Source: Euborellia annulipes (taxonomy: Eukaryota; Arthropoda; Insecta; Dermaptera; Anisolabididae). Taken from it: a stretch of 64,000 bases of DNA. Shown piece by piece: positions 46,290 through 55,940 of the stretch. Within the stretch, counting starts at the first letter, position 1. Every line of letters begins with the position of its first letter. The stretch lies in contig JAKCPI010025566.1 in NCBI GenBank assembly GCA_023213315.1, positions 1-64,000 of the forward strand. The letters are read 5' to 3'. A program made the translations under genes and the position numbers. The notes beneath the pieces were generated by a model. That model was not told the DNA's origin, did no database searches, and saw only the letters and a list, made by a program, of their open reading frames with translations.

Positions 46290-46531
46290 AATGTTAGGGC
46301 CCGACAGAAACAAAATTTTCAGCCGAAAGTGAATATCCGTCTCGATTTTAGTTTCAGCAGATACCGAAACTTGTATTTCATATACAAAATTCGTATCATT
46401 TTACATTTTTTTTTTTTTTTTACTTTTTCATCTTGCGAAAATCATTTCCATCTTTTCAATCTCAGGTATCGGCAGGCCTAAAGTTTCGGCTGGTTTTTGG
46501 CCGAAACCGAAACTTCAGTCGGTTCCTAAAC
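46290..46531. mobile_element. MITE inserted in copy N
   Basis: It interrupts the repeat between TGTGTC and GACATATAT. The ends GTTAGGGCCCGAC and GTCGGTTCCTAAAC are imperfect inverted repeats, with internal CAGCCGAAA and CCGAAAC blocks. Superfamily unassigned. Confidence 0.55.
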
Positions 46532-46615
46532 GACATATATTTAGTTTCCGGCAGTATTAATACATTAGAATTCAAGATTTAAAATTTATAAACATAGAAA
46601 AATATATATATCTGC

Positions 46616-46818
46616 CAGAGGAGCAGAAAAGTGAAGGCAGACAGAATAGAGTAGAAACATTTAATCTGATTTCGTCGACATTTCGGGAAGAGATCATTCC
46701 ACATAATTGTATAATAAAATAAATTTTCGATGATCTTTAGGCCTTAAAGATGGATAAGCCTATGGGGCGATAAATTTGTTTACTCTAGGCTGGCTGACTT
46801 CACTTTCCTGCTCCTCTG
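46616..46818. repeat. Palindrome inserted in copy N
   Basis: CAGAGGAGCAGAAAAGTGAAG and its inverse near 46799-46818 bracket sequence with CGTCGACATTTCGGG and GGCCTTAAAGATGG, which look like remnants of PLE-type motifs. Confidence 0.5.
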
Positions 46819-46971
46819 AATTATCACTCGGCCAATAATTTCTTCATTATTTATATTTTATTATTCAAACAATTTTGGGAACAAAATAAGAATATACATT
46901 TTAAAGAGTTTTTCTAAAAAAATAATTGATTTTGACAAAATCGTAAGAATTAAAAAAGTACATCAGCAAAG

Positions 46972-46979
46972 TAGGCCTA
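46972..46979. repeat. TAGGCCTA insertion scar in copy N
   Basis: Copy F reads CAGTAAAGTACTAGTACTC; copy N reads CAGCAAAGTA, then GGCCTA, then CTAGTACTC. The difference is exactly 6 bp at a TA. Confidence 0.7.
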
Positions 46980-47218
46980 CTAGTACTCTGGCCGATATTA
47001 TTTTAAAACTTATATAAATATAAAATTTCAACGTCAAAGCTCTTTTCCTTTAAGTTTTATTTTAAACACACCCAGATAGACTATTTAGGGACGCCCACAT
47101 TTTCGGATTCAGGGGCCCTTAAAACATGTAGCTTATTTCCACCAAAATCTCGAAATCGAATTTTTGACAATCAATACTTTCTTTATATGTTCGGAGTAAT
47201 GGCTGTGAGATATATAGA

Positions 47219-47350
47219 TGGATAATTATGGGCAGGAGCAGCCAATAAATGGACTCTATCTGCAGGTACAATCACCGGAGACCGAAACGAACGGTGATTG
47301 AATCTGCATACAGAGTCTATTTATTGGCTGCTCCTGCCCATAATTATCCA
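47219..47350. repeat. Palindrome with CCGAAACG centre
   Basis: The arms TGGATAATTATGGGCAGGAG and its inverse at 47331-47350 include AGCCAATAAATGGACTCTAT. The centre CACCGGAGACCGAAACGAAC recalls the GACCGAAACG half of PLE motifs, without CTGANGA. Confidence 0.65.
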
Positions 47351-47532
47351 ACTAACTTTCTTTATAAATTAAAGTTAGAGAAAGTAAAATCCATATTATA
47401 TGACTGGGTCCTCCCAAATCCAATGAGACGAAAGTTAAGAGAAATAGGATAGACAAAGCAAAAATTTTGGAACATACAATTAAATTTTACCGTCTTAAAT
47501 TTCTTTCTTTTTTGGAAGAAGGCAGCCCCCTC

Positions 47533-47740
47533 CCTTTTCTATGGCCGAGAGACTAGAGTTGTTGACAAATATCCACGGGCGCGGGTTCGGATCCCAGGGA
47601 GTCCGATAAATATATATTTAAATCATTTGGATATCAAATGGTATAAGTCAATCTCCCTTGGCCCGCTAATATATTGTATTTAAATAATGAGTATCGTTAA
47701 AATTTTATATGGCCTGAGATGCCGAAGACACTAAAAAAAG
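47533..47740 (+). mobile_element. tRNA-derived SINE, best-preserved head
   Basis: The A box TGGCCGAGAGAC lies near 47542 and the B box GGTTCGGATCCC at 47584-47595. The body has AAATCATTTGGATATCAAATG and GGCCCGCTAATATATTG, ending with AATGAGTATCGTTAAAAT and GGCCTGAGATGCCGAAGACA. This is a pol III-type retroposon; no poly-A tail or target duplication is obvious. Confidence 0.65.
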
Positions 47741-48459
47741 CCACTTTTTTTATTCTTCTCTCTTTAGAACCTACGTTTGAGAGAATTTGTGCTAAATCAA
47801 AGTGGGGTGGGGACCCCTTCCTTGAAAATTAGAAGATAATTGTTTATTAATGTAAAAGGATTCCTCTCTCTCTCTCTCTCAGTAAAATAAATAAATAATT
47901 ACAGTAGTTTTCTAGAACTGTATATTTGAATAATTCCCAAATTCATAGAATAAATGAGAATGAATTTAATTCTTTTTTTACTTATTTCATTATGGCGTAG
48001 AAGGATTTGTTAAGAAAATATTTACACGCTATTAAATTTGTTGTTGTTTTTGTTATTGTTGTTTGGTTTTTATTGTATTTTCATGGTTTTAATTAAAATA
48101 AAGATGATGGCGGTGGTGGTGAGGGGACAATATTGACCTCAAGGTGTTTGTCCTGGATTTGAAAGCATCTGCAGCTCGTCAATTTTGTTTTTGTTTTTTG
48201 TTTTCTTCCTCTTTTAAGGCGGCATTAAATAAATGTCCTGCGTCTAATGAAACATTTTCATAACTCTCTCTTGAGAAAATTATCTTCATTCTTTCTCAAC
48301 GATTTGCTATGTTCTAATAAATTAACAATATCATTTAGATGATAGTTTTTCTCATTTTGATAGGTCATACGATAAATTTTATTTTTTATTTTTAATTACA
48401 ACCTACCAAATATTCATAGTTCTTTAATTATTCGTTAATTAATTATGTAAGGTTGCCGG
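47741..48459. other. Unassigned stretch with simple repeats
   Basis: Contains (TC)n at 47863-47880 and TTGTTGTTTTTG-type repeats near 48040-48062. No gene recognised. Confidence 0.5.
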
Positions 48460-48660
48460 CGGGCCTGGCAAGAAGAAAGAACAACAGCCACCAAGATCAA
48501 TGTTTGTAAGCTACGCCAAGTGGTACTGAAAATTGGGATAGATGGCCCCCGAAAAACAAGACCATTGAACGCCCGCCGGAAGCCATCGATACTGTATAAT
48601 ATAAATAATAAATTAATTTATAAGAGTCAAATGGCCTCAGCAGCCGAAATGACTTAAAAG
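48460..48660 (+). mobile_element. SINE-like fragment
   Basis: A GC-richer body (GCCGGCGGGCCTGG, CACCAAGATCAATGTTTG, GATGGCCCCCGAAAAAC) precedes AAGAGTCAAATGGCCTCAGC and AGCCGAAATGACTTAAAAG, the shared SINE-type tail. GCCGGCGGGC and GCCCGCCGG are inverted. The head boxes are not clear. Confidence 0.4.
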
Positions 48661-48695
48661 TTTCCAGCCAGCCACTCCGCCCATTTACACTTTTT

Positions 48696-48737
48696 ACTTT
48701 CTCTTACCCTATATATGAAATATATAGAGAGAAAGTA
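48696..48737. repeat. Solo first end of the hairpin-ended repeat
   Basis: ACTTTCTCTTACCCTATATA and TATATAGAGAGAAAGTATTG form the palindromic first end without any body following. Confidence 0.7.
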
Positions 48738-48906
48738 TTGTTGTTTTTTCATTTAACCGAAAAATGTAGTCGTTAACTAGTTCAGTGATTCCCCCTCCCC
48801 AACTTTTTGAAATGGGGAATATTTATAAATTTTTATCATGAATGAAAAGAAAGTTGGAAGAAAATGCAGTCAGAATTTTTTCTTTAAAAAATATATTTTA
48901 ACAGCT

Positions 48907-48937
48907 GACGTTTCGGCTTTGGTCAAAGCCATCCTCG
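48907..48937 (-). ncRNA. Hammerhead-like motif with long helices
   Basis: Minus strand: CCGAGGA (core U4 changed to C), extra T, a perfect 6-bp helix II GGCTTT/AAAGCC, GAAAC, GTC. AACAGCT before the core pairs with AGCTGTT after the triplet (7 bp). The fold is the best in the window, but the U4 change should impair catalysis. Confidence 0.6.
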
Positions 48938-48960
48938 GAGCTGTTAGTGGGCATTATGTA

Positions 48961-49161
48961 CAGTGAGGGAAAATATTAAGTCCCATCCATGCTTTTCTAT
49001 TTGTGATTATTTCATTGTTTTTATTAAAGAAAATGCAAATCTTTATTGGAAATTTTGAACCATGAAAGTTTCCATCAAAAAATATATAATATTTTTTTTA
49101 AAACAAAGAAATAATCACAAGTAGAAAACGCATGGGTGGGACTTAATATTGTCCCTCACTG
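48961..49161. mobile_element. Tc1/mariner MITE, 201 bp
   Basis: CAGTGAGGGAAAATATTAAG and its near inverse at 49142-49161 are flanked by TA on each side (48959-48960, 49162-49163). Pairing extends inward (TTTGTGATTATTTC with GAAATAATCACAA). Non-coding. Confidence 0.85.
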
Positions 49162-49454
49162 TACATATATTGAATGAATTTGTACTGACCTGAGTCAATT
49201 ATCACATTAGGCACAAAATATATTGTATTAGCGATAGAAGAGAGAAAAGGTTTTTCTTGAACTAAAGACTTTTTCTAATGTTATACCCAATATTGATATT
49301 AAATACAATTCGAAATATATGTACATAATGACCACTAACAGCTCCGAAACCGAAACGTCAGCTGTTAAAAAATATTTTTAAAGAAAAAATTCTGGCTGCG
49401 TTTTCATTCCTGATACAAATTCCCCCAGCCATAAAATACCCTTATACTTATAAA

Positions 49455-49513
49455 TTTGCCGTAGGTTAAGAGAAAGTTGTGTGCTGTGCGACCAGTCACA
49501 CCAGATTTTTTTT
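49455..49513 (+). mobile_element. Hairpin-ended repeat, copy P, 3' half-hairpin only
   Basis: GTAGGTTAAGAGAAAGTTGTG, then TGCTGTGCGACCAGTCACACC and AGATTTTTTTT. The rest of the element is absent. Confidence 0.7.
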
Positions 49514-51008
49514 CTTGATATCTCCTCTGCTTATAATTGCAATTGATGCATAAAGAAATCTTGTTATTGGCCGAATTAACTGTTATTTGCAAAATAAATG
49601 AACAAGGAAATGTATGCATAAATGAATTTTAGACGTTCTCTCAGCCATACGAGTAAAATATCTTATTATCCTAAATAATTCTCAGTTCCAATAAAAACAA
49701 ATTTCCATCCAACTATTTTTAAACTTAAGCCCTTTATTCTATTAATTTTTAGGAACGATCTGATTGTTTTGATTTCATCTCTATAAGGGAAAAATCTTCC
49801 TTCACAAAAAAAAGCTTATTTCTAGGAGATTATTTTTATTTTCTTCCTCTAGAATCCTATATTAATACCATAACAAAAACATGCATAAGATTTTCCTCTA
49901 TCCTATATTTAATAAAACCTATAACATTTTTATCTTTATATAGGCCTATAGATTCTTATCTTTTAAATTAATCTCATTTGTTGTTCAATTCGTTGTTTAC
50001 CTCAAAAAATATTCGGAATAAATATCTCCATATGCATTGCTTTCTTCTCTTTTGTTATTCTTCTCTCTCTTCTTTTTTTTTTTCTTAAAGTCAAGATAAG
50101 AATGGAATTTGCTGGCTAAGATATAAAGTTATTCCGTTTAAGGGAGAAATTCCTCTCCCCATCTCTTTTTCCTAAATACGCTTTAATCAAAAGTTCCGAC
50201 AGAGAGCATTTAATCCTTCATTTATTTTTTTTCTTGCTCCTTACATATCTGTTTCTTATCAACAAGGAGAGAAGCGTTAACGCGTTATTTTTCTAAAATT
50301 TATGAATAAAATTAGCCCCATTTCCACATGTTAGATAAAGTATTTAATGACCTTTCTTAAGATTAAATTTCCTTTCGTTAAAAACATTAAAATAGAATTC
50401 TTATGATGCATTTATCTTCTAACACAAAATGGTAATTGTTCTCTATTAAACATTTTATATTAAATATTCTATATTTAATTCCCCCTATCTTCCTAATCTG
50501 CGATTCCCAGCTGTAGCTACACACTTACTTGATCTCATACAACGTTTCGGACAGATTTTATTGAACCATTAGGAAAATTTTAACATAACAAATATAATAA
50601 TATTTATTCATCAATTAGTACTAACTTTTTTCGTTTAATATTTTATAGGACGAAAATAAATTGAGTTATTTTCAGTCCACAATTCTTTATTCACACATCA
50701 AGGACTAAATTTCATTCATCATCAAGAAAAGATTGTTAAAAAATTTTATTTCTCCCCCCTCTCAGTTTTTAAGGTTAGAAAAATAATATTTTTTTTTACA
50801 ATTCACGGAATATTGTGGTTGACTATGCATAGTGTTATATTCAGACTGACGACGACTCACGAAATTCCATATATATGATAAAACGCTTCTTTTTATAACC
50901 TTCAAAACTGAAGCAGGCAGATGACAAATGTGCCTACTCCATGCCTAGAAACTATTGTCCTAATTATAACGGCAGATTTCTTTGAATGAGGTATATAGCT
51001 GGGTGTTG
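49514..51008. other. Unassigned A/T-rich stretch
   Basis: TAGGCCTA at 49941-49948. CATACAACGTTTCGGACAG near 50537 is a weak PLE-like remnant. No gene seen. Confidence 0.5.
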
Positions 51009-51313
51009 ATAATCAAATAGGTAGAATGAATGAGCAGGCAGCTAGTTATATTTCAATTTATTAATAAACCAGGGCCGACGTTTCAGTAACATATGGGACC
51101 ATCCTCAGGGCCAGGTTAATGTCTGAAAATATATATAATCCTCGCCAAGTTATATTGGCATACATAATATAACTTGGCGAGGATTATATATATTTTCAGA
51201 CATTAACCTGGCCCTGAGGATGGTCCCGTATGTGACCGAAACGTCGGCCCTGGTTTATTAATAAATTGAAATATAACTAGCTGCCTGCTCATTCATTCTA
51301 CCTATTTGATTAT
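51009..51313. mobile_element. PLE-derived palindrome 7
   Basis: The arms ATAATCAAATAGGTAGAATG and the inverse ending 51313 are the same family as palindrome 3 but shorter, with the centre near 51160. The right-arm hammerhead motif is intact; the left-arm one has a broken helix II (GGTC against TACT). Confidence 0.75.
51214..51245 (+). ncRNA. Hammerhead motif, right arm of palindrome 7
   Basis: CTGAGGA, extra T, helix II GGTC/GACC with an 8-nt loop, GAAAC, GTC. GGCC pairs with GGCC for helix I, as in palindrome 3. Core position 7 is G. Confidence 0.62.
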
Positions 51314-52932
51314 AATGGCAGAGTTTCAAAAGATTTGGATCTGAGGAAGCTGAGAAAACCGTGGTTCGTGATAATAATTTACCGGTTTCTGAGGGCCGAA
51401 TAACTTCTTGTTTTAATACAGTCTTTACCAAACTGTGCGCGGCGGCTGTTCTCTTGGGGCACATTGAAAATTTTCCTATACAAAATATATTAATTTTTCC
51501 ATATTAGACGAAAAATTAAAGAGAGGAGTTTTAATTATTTATTAAAAAAACAACAAAATTTGAAAAATGTAAATATATTTTTTTTTGGGATTTTTTTAAA
51601 AAATAATTAATAATAATATATATAAATAAGAGGTATAGATATATGAAAGCAATTCTGAATTCGAAATAAAAAAAAAAACCTATTAGTAACATAAAGTTTG
51701 CCCAGAGATTTGACATGGGGCGCCACGGAAAAAATCTGGTATATTAAGGGCGCCGGGAACCGAAAAAGTTTGGGAACCCCTGTTTTAATTTCCTTATTCG
51801 GTCCACTTAGGACTACAACTAGGACGACCCTTATCCTAATCGGATGAATTGTTCCAGAGATATAAGCATTACACATTAAGATTTTTTGCATTTCTGGGAT
51901 CTTTGAGACCTTAAATATAAAACCGAAGGAATATAACCTTAAAATTTATAATGAAATTTAAAAATGAGAAAAAAAGTTAGTTGATAAGAGAAAAAACCAG
52001 CTAAAAAAATTATAATCGAAATTTTATATAATATATTCACTACACGTGAATCGTTACTTTCATTTTATTTCCTTTTTCTTTTTAAACACACAGAGTTTGA
52101 TTAATACCCCATATGAACTCCAGATAAGGGGCTAATAATATGAAAAAAAAAAAAAAACTTTTTAGCTGTAAAAATCTTATCTTATTCTCGCACACAAGTT
52201 AAAAAAGAAGAAGATGGATCATTTTAAGAGGAAAGCATCAAGAGATGGAGATGCAAGATAGAGATGTAATATTTTGTGGTGGGGGAAGGGAGTGTATTCA
52301 TCATCATATTTGACGGAAATGGAAAGAGAAAGAGAGAGGGTGGTATTAAAAAAAGAAACAACAAGAAAAAAAAGAGCTCAGGTAAAAAAAAAGAGAGAAA
52401 AGATCAAGAGAATCCGCCCTTTCCCTTTCGCATTTGTGGTTAGGGATGATGGTGATGATCCCGCCCCCTCTTTTCTATCTCTAAAACAGCTCGAGCCGTT
52501 TAATTAAAATCGTTCACACACACAGTTTTGTTTCTATTTGGGATATTCCCTTTCTGGGCAAAGGTTGCTTGCTTACTTGAGAGAGAGAGAGAGTTTTATA
52601 TAAAGAAACGGAGAAGATAAAATCTACTAAAACACTCATTTTAATTAATTTTAATTAATTCTCTGGTTTTAAAAAAAAGGCACCCCCTAAATTAAATTTC
52701 TAAATTTTTTTTAGAGAGTGATGGAAGAGGTCAGGGCAGTCTGAATTTTTTGGGAATATATAAACAATATATTAAATACTTGGATTTTTATACTATCTGT
52801 ATCAACCCAAAGTATACGTTTCGACTCAGCTCTTTCTAGAGATCTTAGCGTGTTTAGAGAGATAATATTAATTTATTTAAAACTAGATTTAGCGAGTATT
52901 ACAGATATTAATATGGAGAGGTTTAGGCCTTT
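51314..52932. other. Unassigned stretch
   Basis: A GAGAGAGAGAGAG run at 52580-52593 and an A/G-rich segment at 52316-52412. GTATACGTTTCGACTCAGC near 52813 may be a decayed PLE end. Short frames at 51258-51891 and 52274-52507 carry no recognisable domains. Confidence 0.5.
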
Positions 52933-53549
52933 TGCACAGAACACAACTTTCGATTACCGAAGGTAATCACATCAGAAGATTATCACACCAGATTTTTTGT
53001 GTCGAGATTTATTTAGTTTCCACCGATATATTAAAATTCAAGACGTAAAATTTATAAACATGGGATAATATTTATATTTTGTTACCATGGCAACCATTTC
53101 TCCTATCTTTCCTATGAAGTACAAGAGTAAAGTGGTGCTTCAGAACGATTTCAATGAGCAAAATGAGAATATAAGGTATATTTTAAAGAGCATCTAAAAA
53201 ATAATTGATTTTTGAATTTTAATCAAAATTCGTTGGAGCGAATTTTGAGAAAATCGAAAAAAAAAAAAAACTGAAAAAGTACATCAGTAAAGTACTGGTA
53301 CTCTTTGGCCGATTTTGTTCAAAAGCTTCTTGTCACGTCCCAGGGGGGTGCCTAACTTAAATATAAAATTTCAACCTCCTAGCTCTTTTCGTTCTTGAGA
53401 TATTTTGTTCACAGACAGATAGCACAGATCATGTCGTGAAAATCACTTTTTTGGATTCAGGGGACCTCAAAACGTGTATATTCATCAAAATCACGACATC
53501 GATTTTTTTACATAAATCAGATACTTTCTTATAGAGGTAAGTGAAAGTA
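52933..53549 (-). mobile_element. Hairpin-ended repeat, copy Q, near full length
   Basis: It begins inside the hairpin (GCACAGAACACAACTTTCG) with a rearranged loop, and continues with intact middle blocks to CTTATAGAGGTAAGTGAAAGT. The outer half of the hairpin is lost. Confidence 0.8.
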
Positions 53550-53694
53550 AAAAATTATATTATTTATTTGTACTGAAAAGACCTAAATTAATTAATTTGA
53601 AACGTTTTTTGATAGGATTGGTTAATTAATTATGGCATTTGAGAAATTTTGCCTTTATAGGCAAATTAATACATGCATCTGTGTGTTGGTTACA

Positions 53695-53760
53695 TAACTT
53701 AAAGGCACTTGCTCTCTCTAAGCGTTAGAGTTCCAAGTTCAAAGCCTTCTGTTACGTAGA
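53695..53760 (+). repeat. Possible SINE head
   Basis: GGCACTTGCTCTCTCTAAGC and GAGTTCCAAGTTCAAAGCC recall a diverged tRNA head with B box. Weak. Confidence 0.25.
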
Positions 53761-53774
53761 ACATACCATCTATT

Positions 53775-53945
53775 GCAATAGTATAGAGACTAAAGCCCGG
53801 TAGTTAGGCAGTCCAAATGGCACAGGCACATTAAAGCTTTCTTGTCTGTGTAAGAAATATCTTTTTCAAAGCAGACAAGAAAGCTTTAGTGTGCGTGTGC
53901 CATTTGGGCTGCCTAACTACCGGGCTTTAGTCTCAATACTATTGC
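53775..53945. repeat. Palindrome beside a canonical hammerhead motif
   Basis: GCAATAGTATAGAGACTAAAG and its inverse ending 53945 include CCCGGTAGTTAGGCAG and AAAGCTTTCTTGTCTG arms around a loop near 53855. The arms are clean and the loop short. The neighbouring PLE-type motif starts 23 bp to the right. Confidence 0.7.
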
Positions 53946-53967
53946 TGATTGATCGGCAGTCTTTGTT

Positions 53968-53994
53968 GACGTTTCGAGTCACGCTCATCATCAG
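53968..53994 (-). ncRNA. Hammerhead ribozyme motif, canonical core
   Basis: Minus strand: CTGATGA, extra T, a 3-bp helix II GAG/CTC with a 5-nt loop, GAAAC, GTC. With 915-947 it is one of two motifs with the usual U at position 7. Helix I with the immediate flanks is poor. Confidence 0.65.
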
Positions 53995-54147
53995 GACGAA
54001 ATTATAGTTAATATGTCAGGTTGTTTGACATGTTATTAAAAGGATGTTTGCTTGATATTCTCTTTCGTTTGGGGGATCAGTCTTAAGATGAGATAGACCT
54101 TAATGGATCTATTTTTTATATTCACGAAAAATTTGGACTGCCCTAAT

Positions 54148-54328
54148 CATGGGCGTAACTAGTGAATTCGGCTGTGGGGGGAGGCGGGGGGGCAAGGGGC
54201 CAGCCATCCTCCGGGGAGCCTGGAAGGCCACATATTGTCTCAATTTTTCTTGGATCGGGGAACCTTCTGGGGGGGGGAGGCACGAGACTTTTGGGGGTCC
54301 TCCCCAGGACCCCCTAGTTACACCCATG
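54148..54328. mobile_element. hAT-like MITE, second CATGGGCG copy
   Basis: CATGGGCGTAACTAG and CTAGTTACACCCATG ends, with an interior sharing CTGGAAGGCC.. and TCAATTTTTCTTGG with 20884-21059. CCCTAAT lies on both sides but is offset by four bases on the right, so the duplication is imperfect. Confidence 0.75.
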
Positions 54329-54654
54329 GATGACCCTAATCTCTTTCCATTACAGCCTTAAAAATATTCATTTACAGTCCTGGATAGTAAATTTAAATTA
54401 ATTTTTTTTTATTTCTCAAAATTTTTACTTTCATTTAATAAAAGTACTAAGTACTTGGTCTGAAATCGAAATTTCTACGGAAACCTGTCTGTCATCTTCA
54501 AAATTAACAAAATTAAACCTAGTTTTAAGAGGTCATTCATTTTATTTAAGACAAGAATTTGATTAAAGCAGGGAAAACACCGGAGGAAAGTATAACTCAA
54601 CCCTGTATGGATATATACAGAATAAATAAATAAAATAATAAATTTTGATTAAAT

Positions 54655-54780
54655 ATTTATTAAGGAGTCAAAAAAAAAAAAAATTCAAGACATAGGCGCC
54701 AAAATTATTTCTTTTATTTTTGCCGTTCCAGGCTGACGTTTCGGCCACTGGTCTAGGCCATCTTCAGAGCTAAAATATTT
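54655..54780 (-). mobile_element. PLE end, solo copy of palindrome 1 arm
   Basis: TTAAGGAGTC, an A-run, then GCCGTTCCAGGCTGACG and CTAGGCCATCTTCAGAGC match 6029-6135. A single arm here shows that the palindrome unit also exists alone. Confidence 0.65.
54735..54767 (-). ncRNA. Hammerhead motif, solo PLE end
   Basis: Same core as 6100-6132: CTGAAGA, T, GGCC/GGCC helix II, GAAAC, GTC. AGCC follows the triplet; the base just before the core (GCT) can pair over three positions. Confidence 0.6.
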
Positions 54781-55663
54781 TCGTACATTTTTATATTAAC
54801 ATGTTATTGGGTCACTTCCTATAAAATATAAAAATATATTCTATAATAATATACAGTATTAATTTACAGAGTACATACCCGGATATTGATTATTTTTTTG
54901 AAATATTGAAAAGAAAATTTTTTTTTCATGATTTTATTATTATTCCAGGAGTTATACTCTTATAATCTAATGATTTTTAATGAGCAATATAAAACCTCTT
55001 TTCATGTTTTTGTTAGTGGATACCAAGATGATATTTTCTTCACTCATAGCCAAGTTTTTCAGTTATAAAATGGAAATTGAAACCCCTTCCCCCCACCCTC
55101 CCCCGTGGCTCGATCCCACCCTCCAACCCACACAACAAACAATTTCTTCTCTAAAGACTCTAAGAAAATTTAATCTAAAATAAGCAAAAGGAAAATGGAT
55201 TTTCTTAAACTAGTTCAAAAGTTACTAGCCTAATAATAATAATAATAATATCTTTTCCATTTTTTTTTTAGAAAACGAGAAATACGGGGTGAACTTTTTT
55301 TTTCCAAATAAGATAAATTCCATGATAGAAATTTGTTATGGATTCTCTGGAATGTTGTTGTTTCTGTTGGAATTCCGATCATTTCGAATAAAATAATATT
55401 ATTATTATTTTGTATCGGAATGTTTCTAAGGGGTGGAGAAATGTGAGTGAAAGAGAAAGAAATTTAACAGTTGGAAATAATTGAAAAATAAAATAAATTT
55501 GTCAATAGTTTGTTGTCAAATACCAAAAAAACGATTCTGTATTTTAAACCAATGTGGTTATCGCAGAATGCCTGTAAAAAATCGTGCATATTGTGACTAT
55601 GAAGAATTCCTGGCCTACCAAAAATTTGATAATAAACAATAAATCGTCTCAAAATTTAAAAAA
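54781..55663. other. Unassigned stretch
   Basis: C-rich patch at 55088-55105 and an (AAT)n run at 55232-55251. No recognised gene. Confidence 0.5.
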
Positions 55664-55940
55664 ATTCTTTTTGGCATCTTCGATACTCATTATTTAAATA
55701 AGATACATTTGGGAGTCGAGGTACATTTATTTATACCATTTGGTATTTAGATTATTTAAATAAATAATCATCGGTCTGCCTGGTTTTAAAGTTATTAATA
55801 TTAACATTTGTCAACATCTCTAACCTCTCGACCCTGGTGAAAATTAAATAATATGCAAGATGTTCAATTTTTGTGATTGCTGATTTTAATTTATAAATAC
55901 CTGGGTCCCAGTTTCGCTCCCCGTCCCTAGCGAGAAAAAT
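55664..55940 (-). mobile_element. SINE, minus strand
   Basis: Read in reverse, its end GAGTATCGAAGATGCCAAAA matches the 47533 SINE, as does ACCAAATGGTATAAATAAAT. The head side (CTAGGGACGGGGAGCGAAAC near 55915) is not clearly tRNA-like. Confidence 0.5.

Larger units (their letters stand above)
46240..47190 (-). mobile_element. Hairpin-ended repeat, copy N, split by two insertions
   Basis: Three pieces are collinear with the minus-oriented consensus: 46240-46289 (half hairpin), 46532-46612 (CGACATATATTTAGTTTCCG onward) and about 46870-47190 (CATTTTAAAGAG through TTTTTGACA). A miniature (46290-46531) and a palindrome (46616-46818) separate them. The third piece has a TAGGCCTA at 46972. Confidence 0.75.
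48860..49406. mobile_element. PLE-derived palindrome 6, split by a mariner MITE
   Basis: The arms GAAAATGCAGTCAGAATTT and its near inverse ending 49406 carry PLE-type motifs. The left (minus-strand) motif has a long helix II and helix I; the right arm keeps only CCGAAACGTCAGCTGTT. The mariner miniature at 48961-49161 sits inside the left part, so it postdates the palindrome. Confidence 0.7.

Noticed and set aside
54109..54361. Two frames on opposite strands
   Set aside because: They cross a non-coding hAT-like MITE; similar peptides at 20858-21106 reflect the same MITE.
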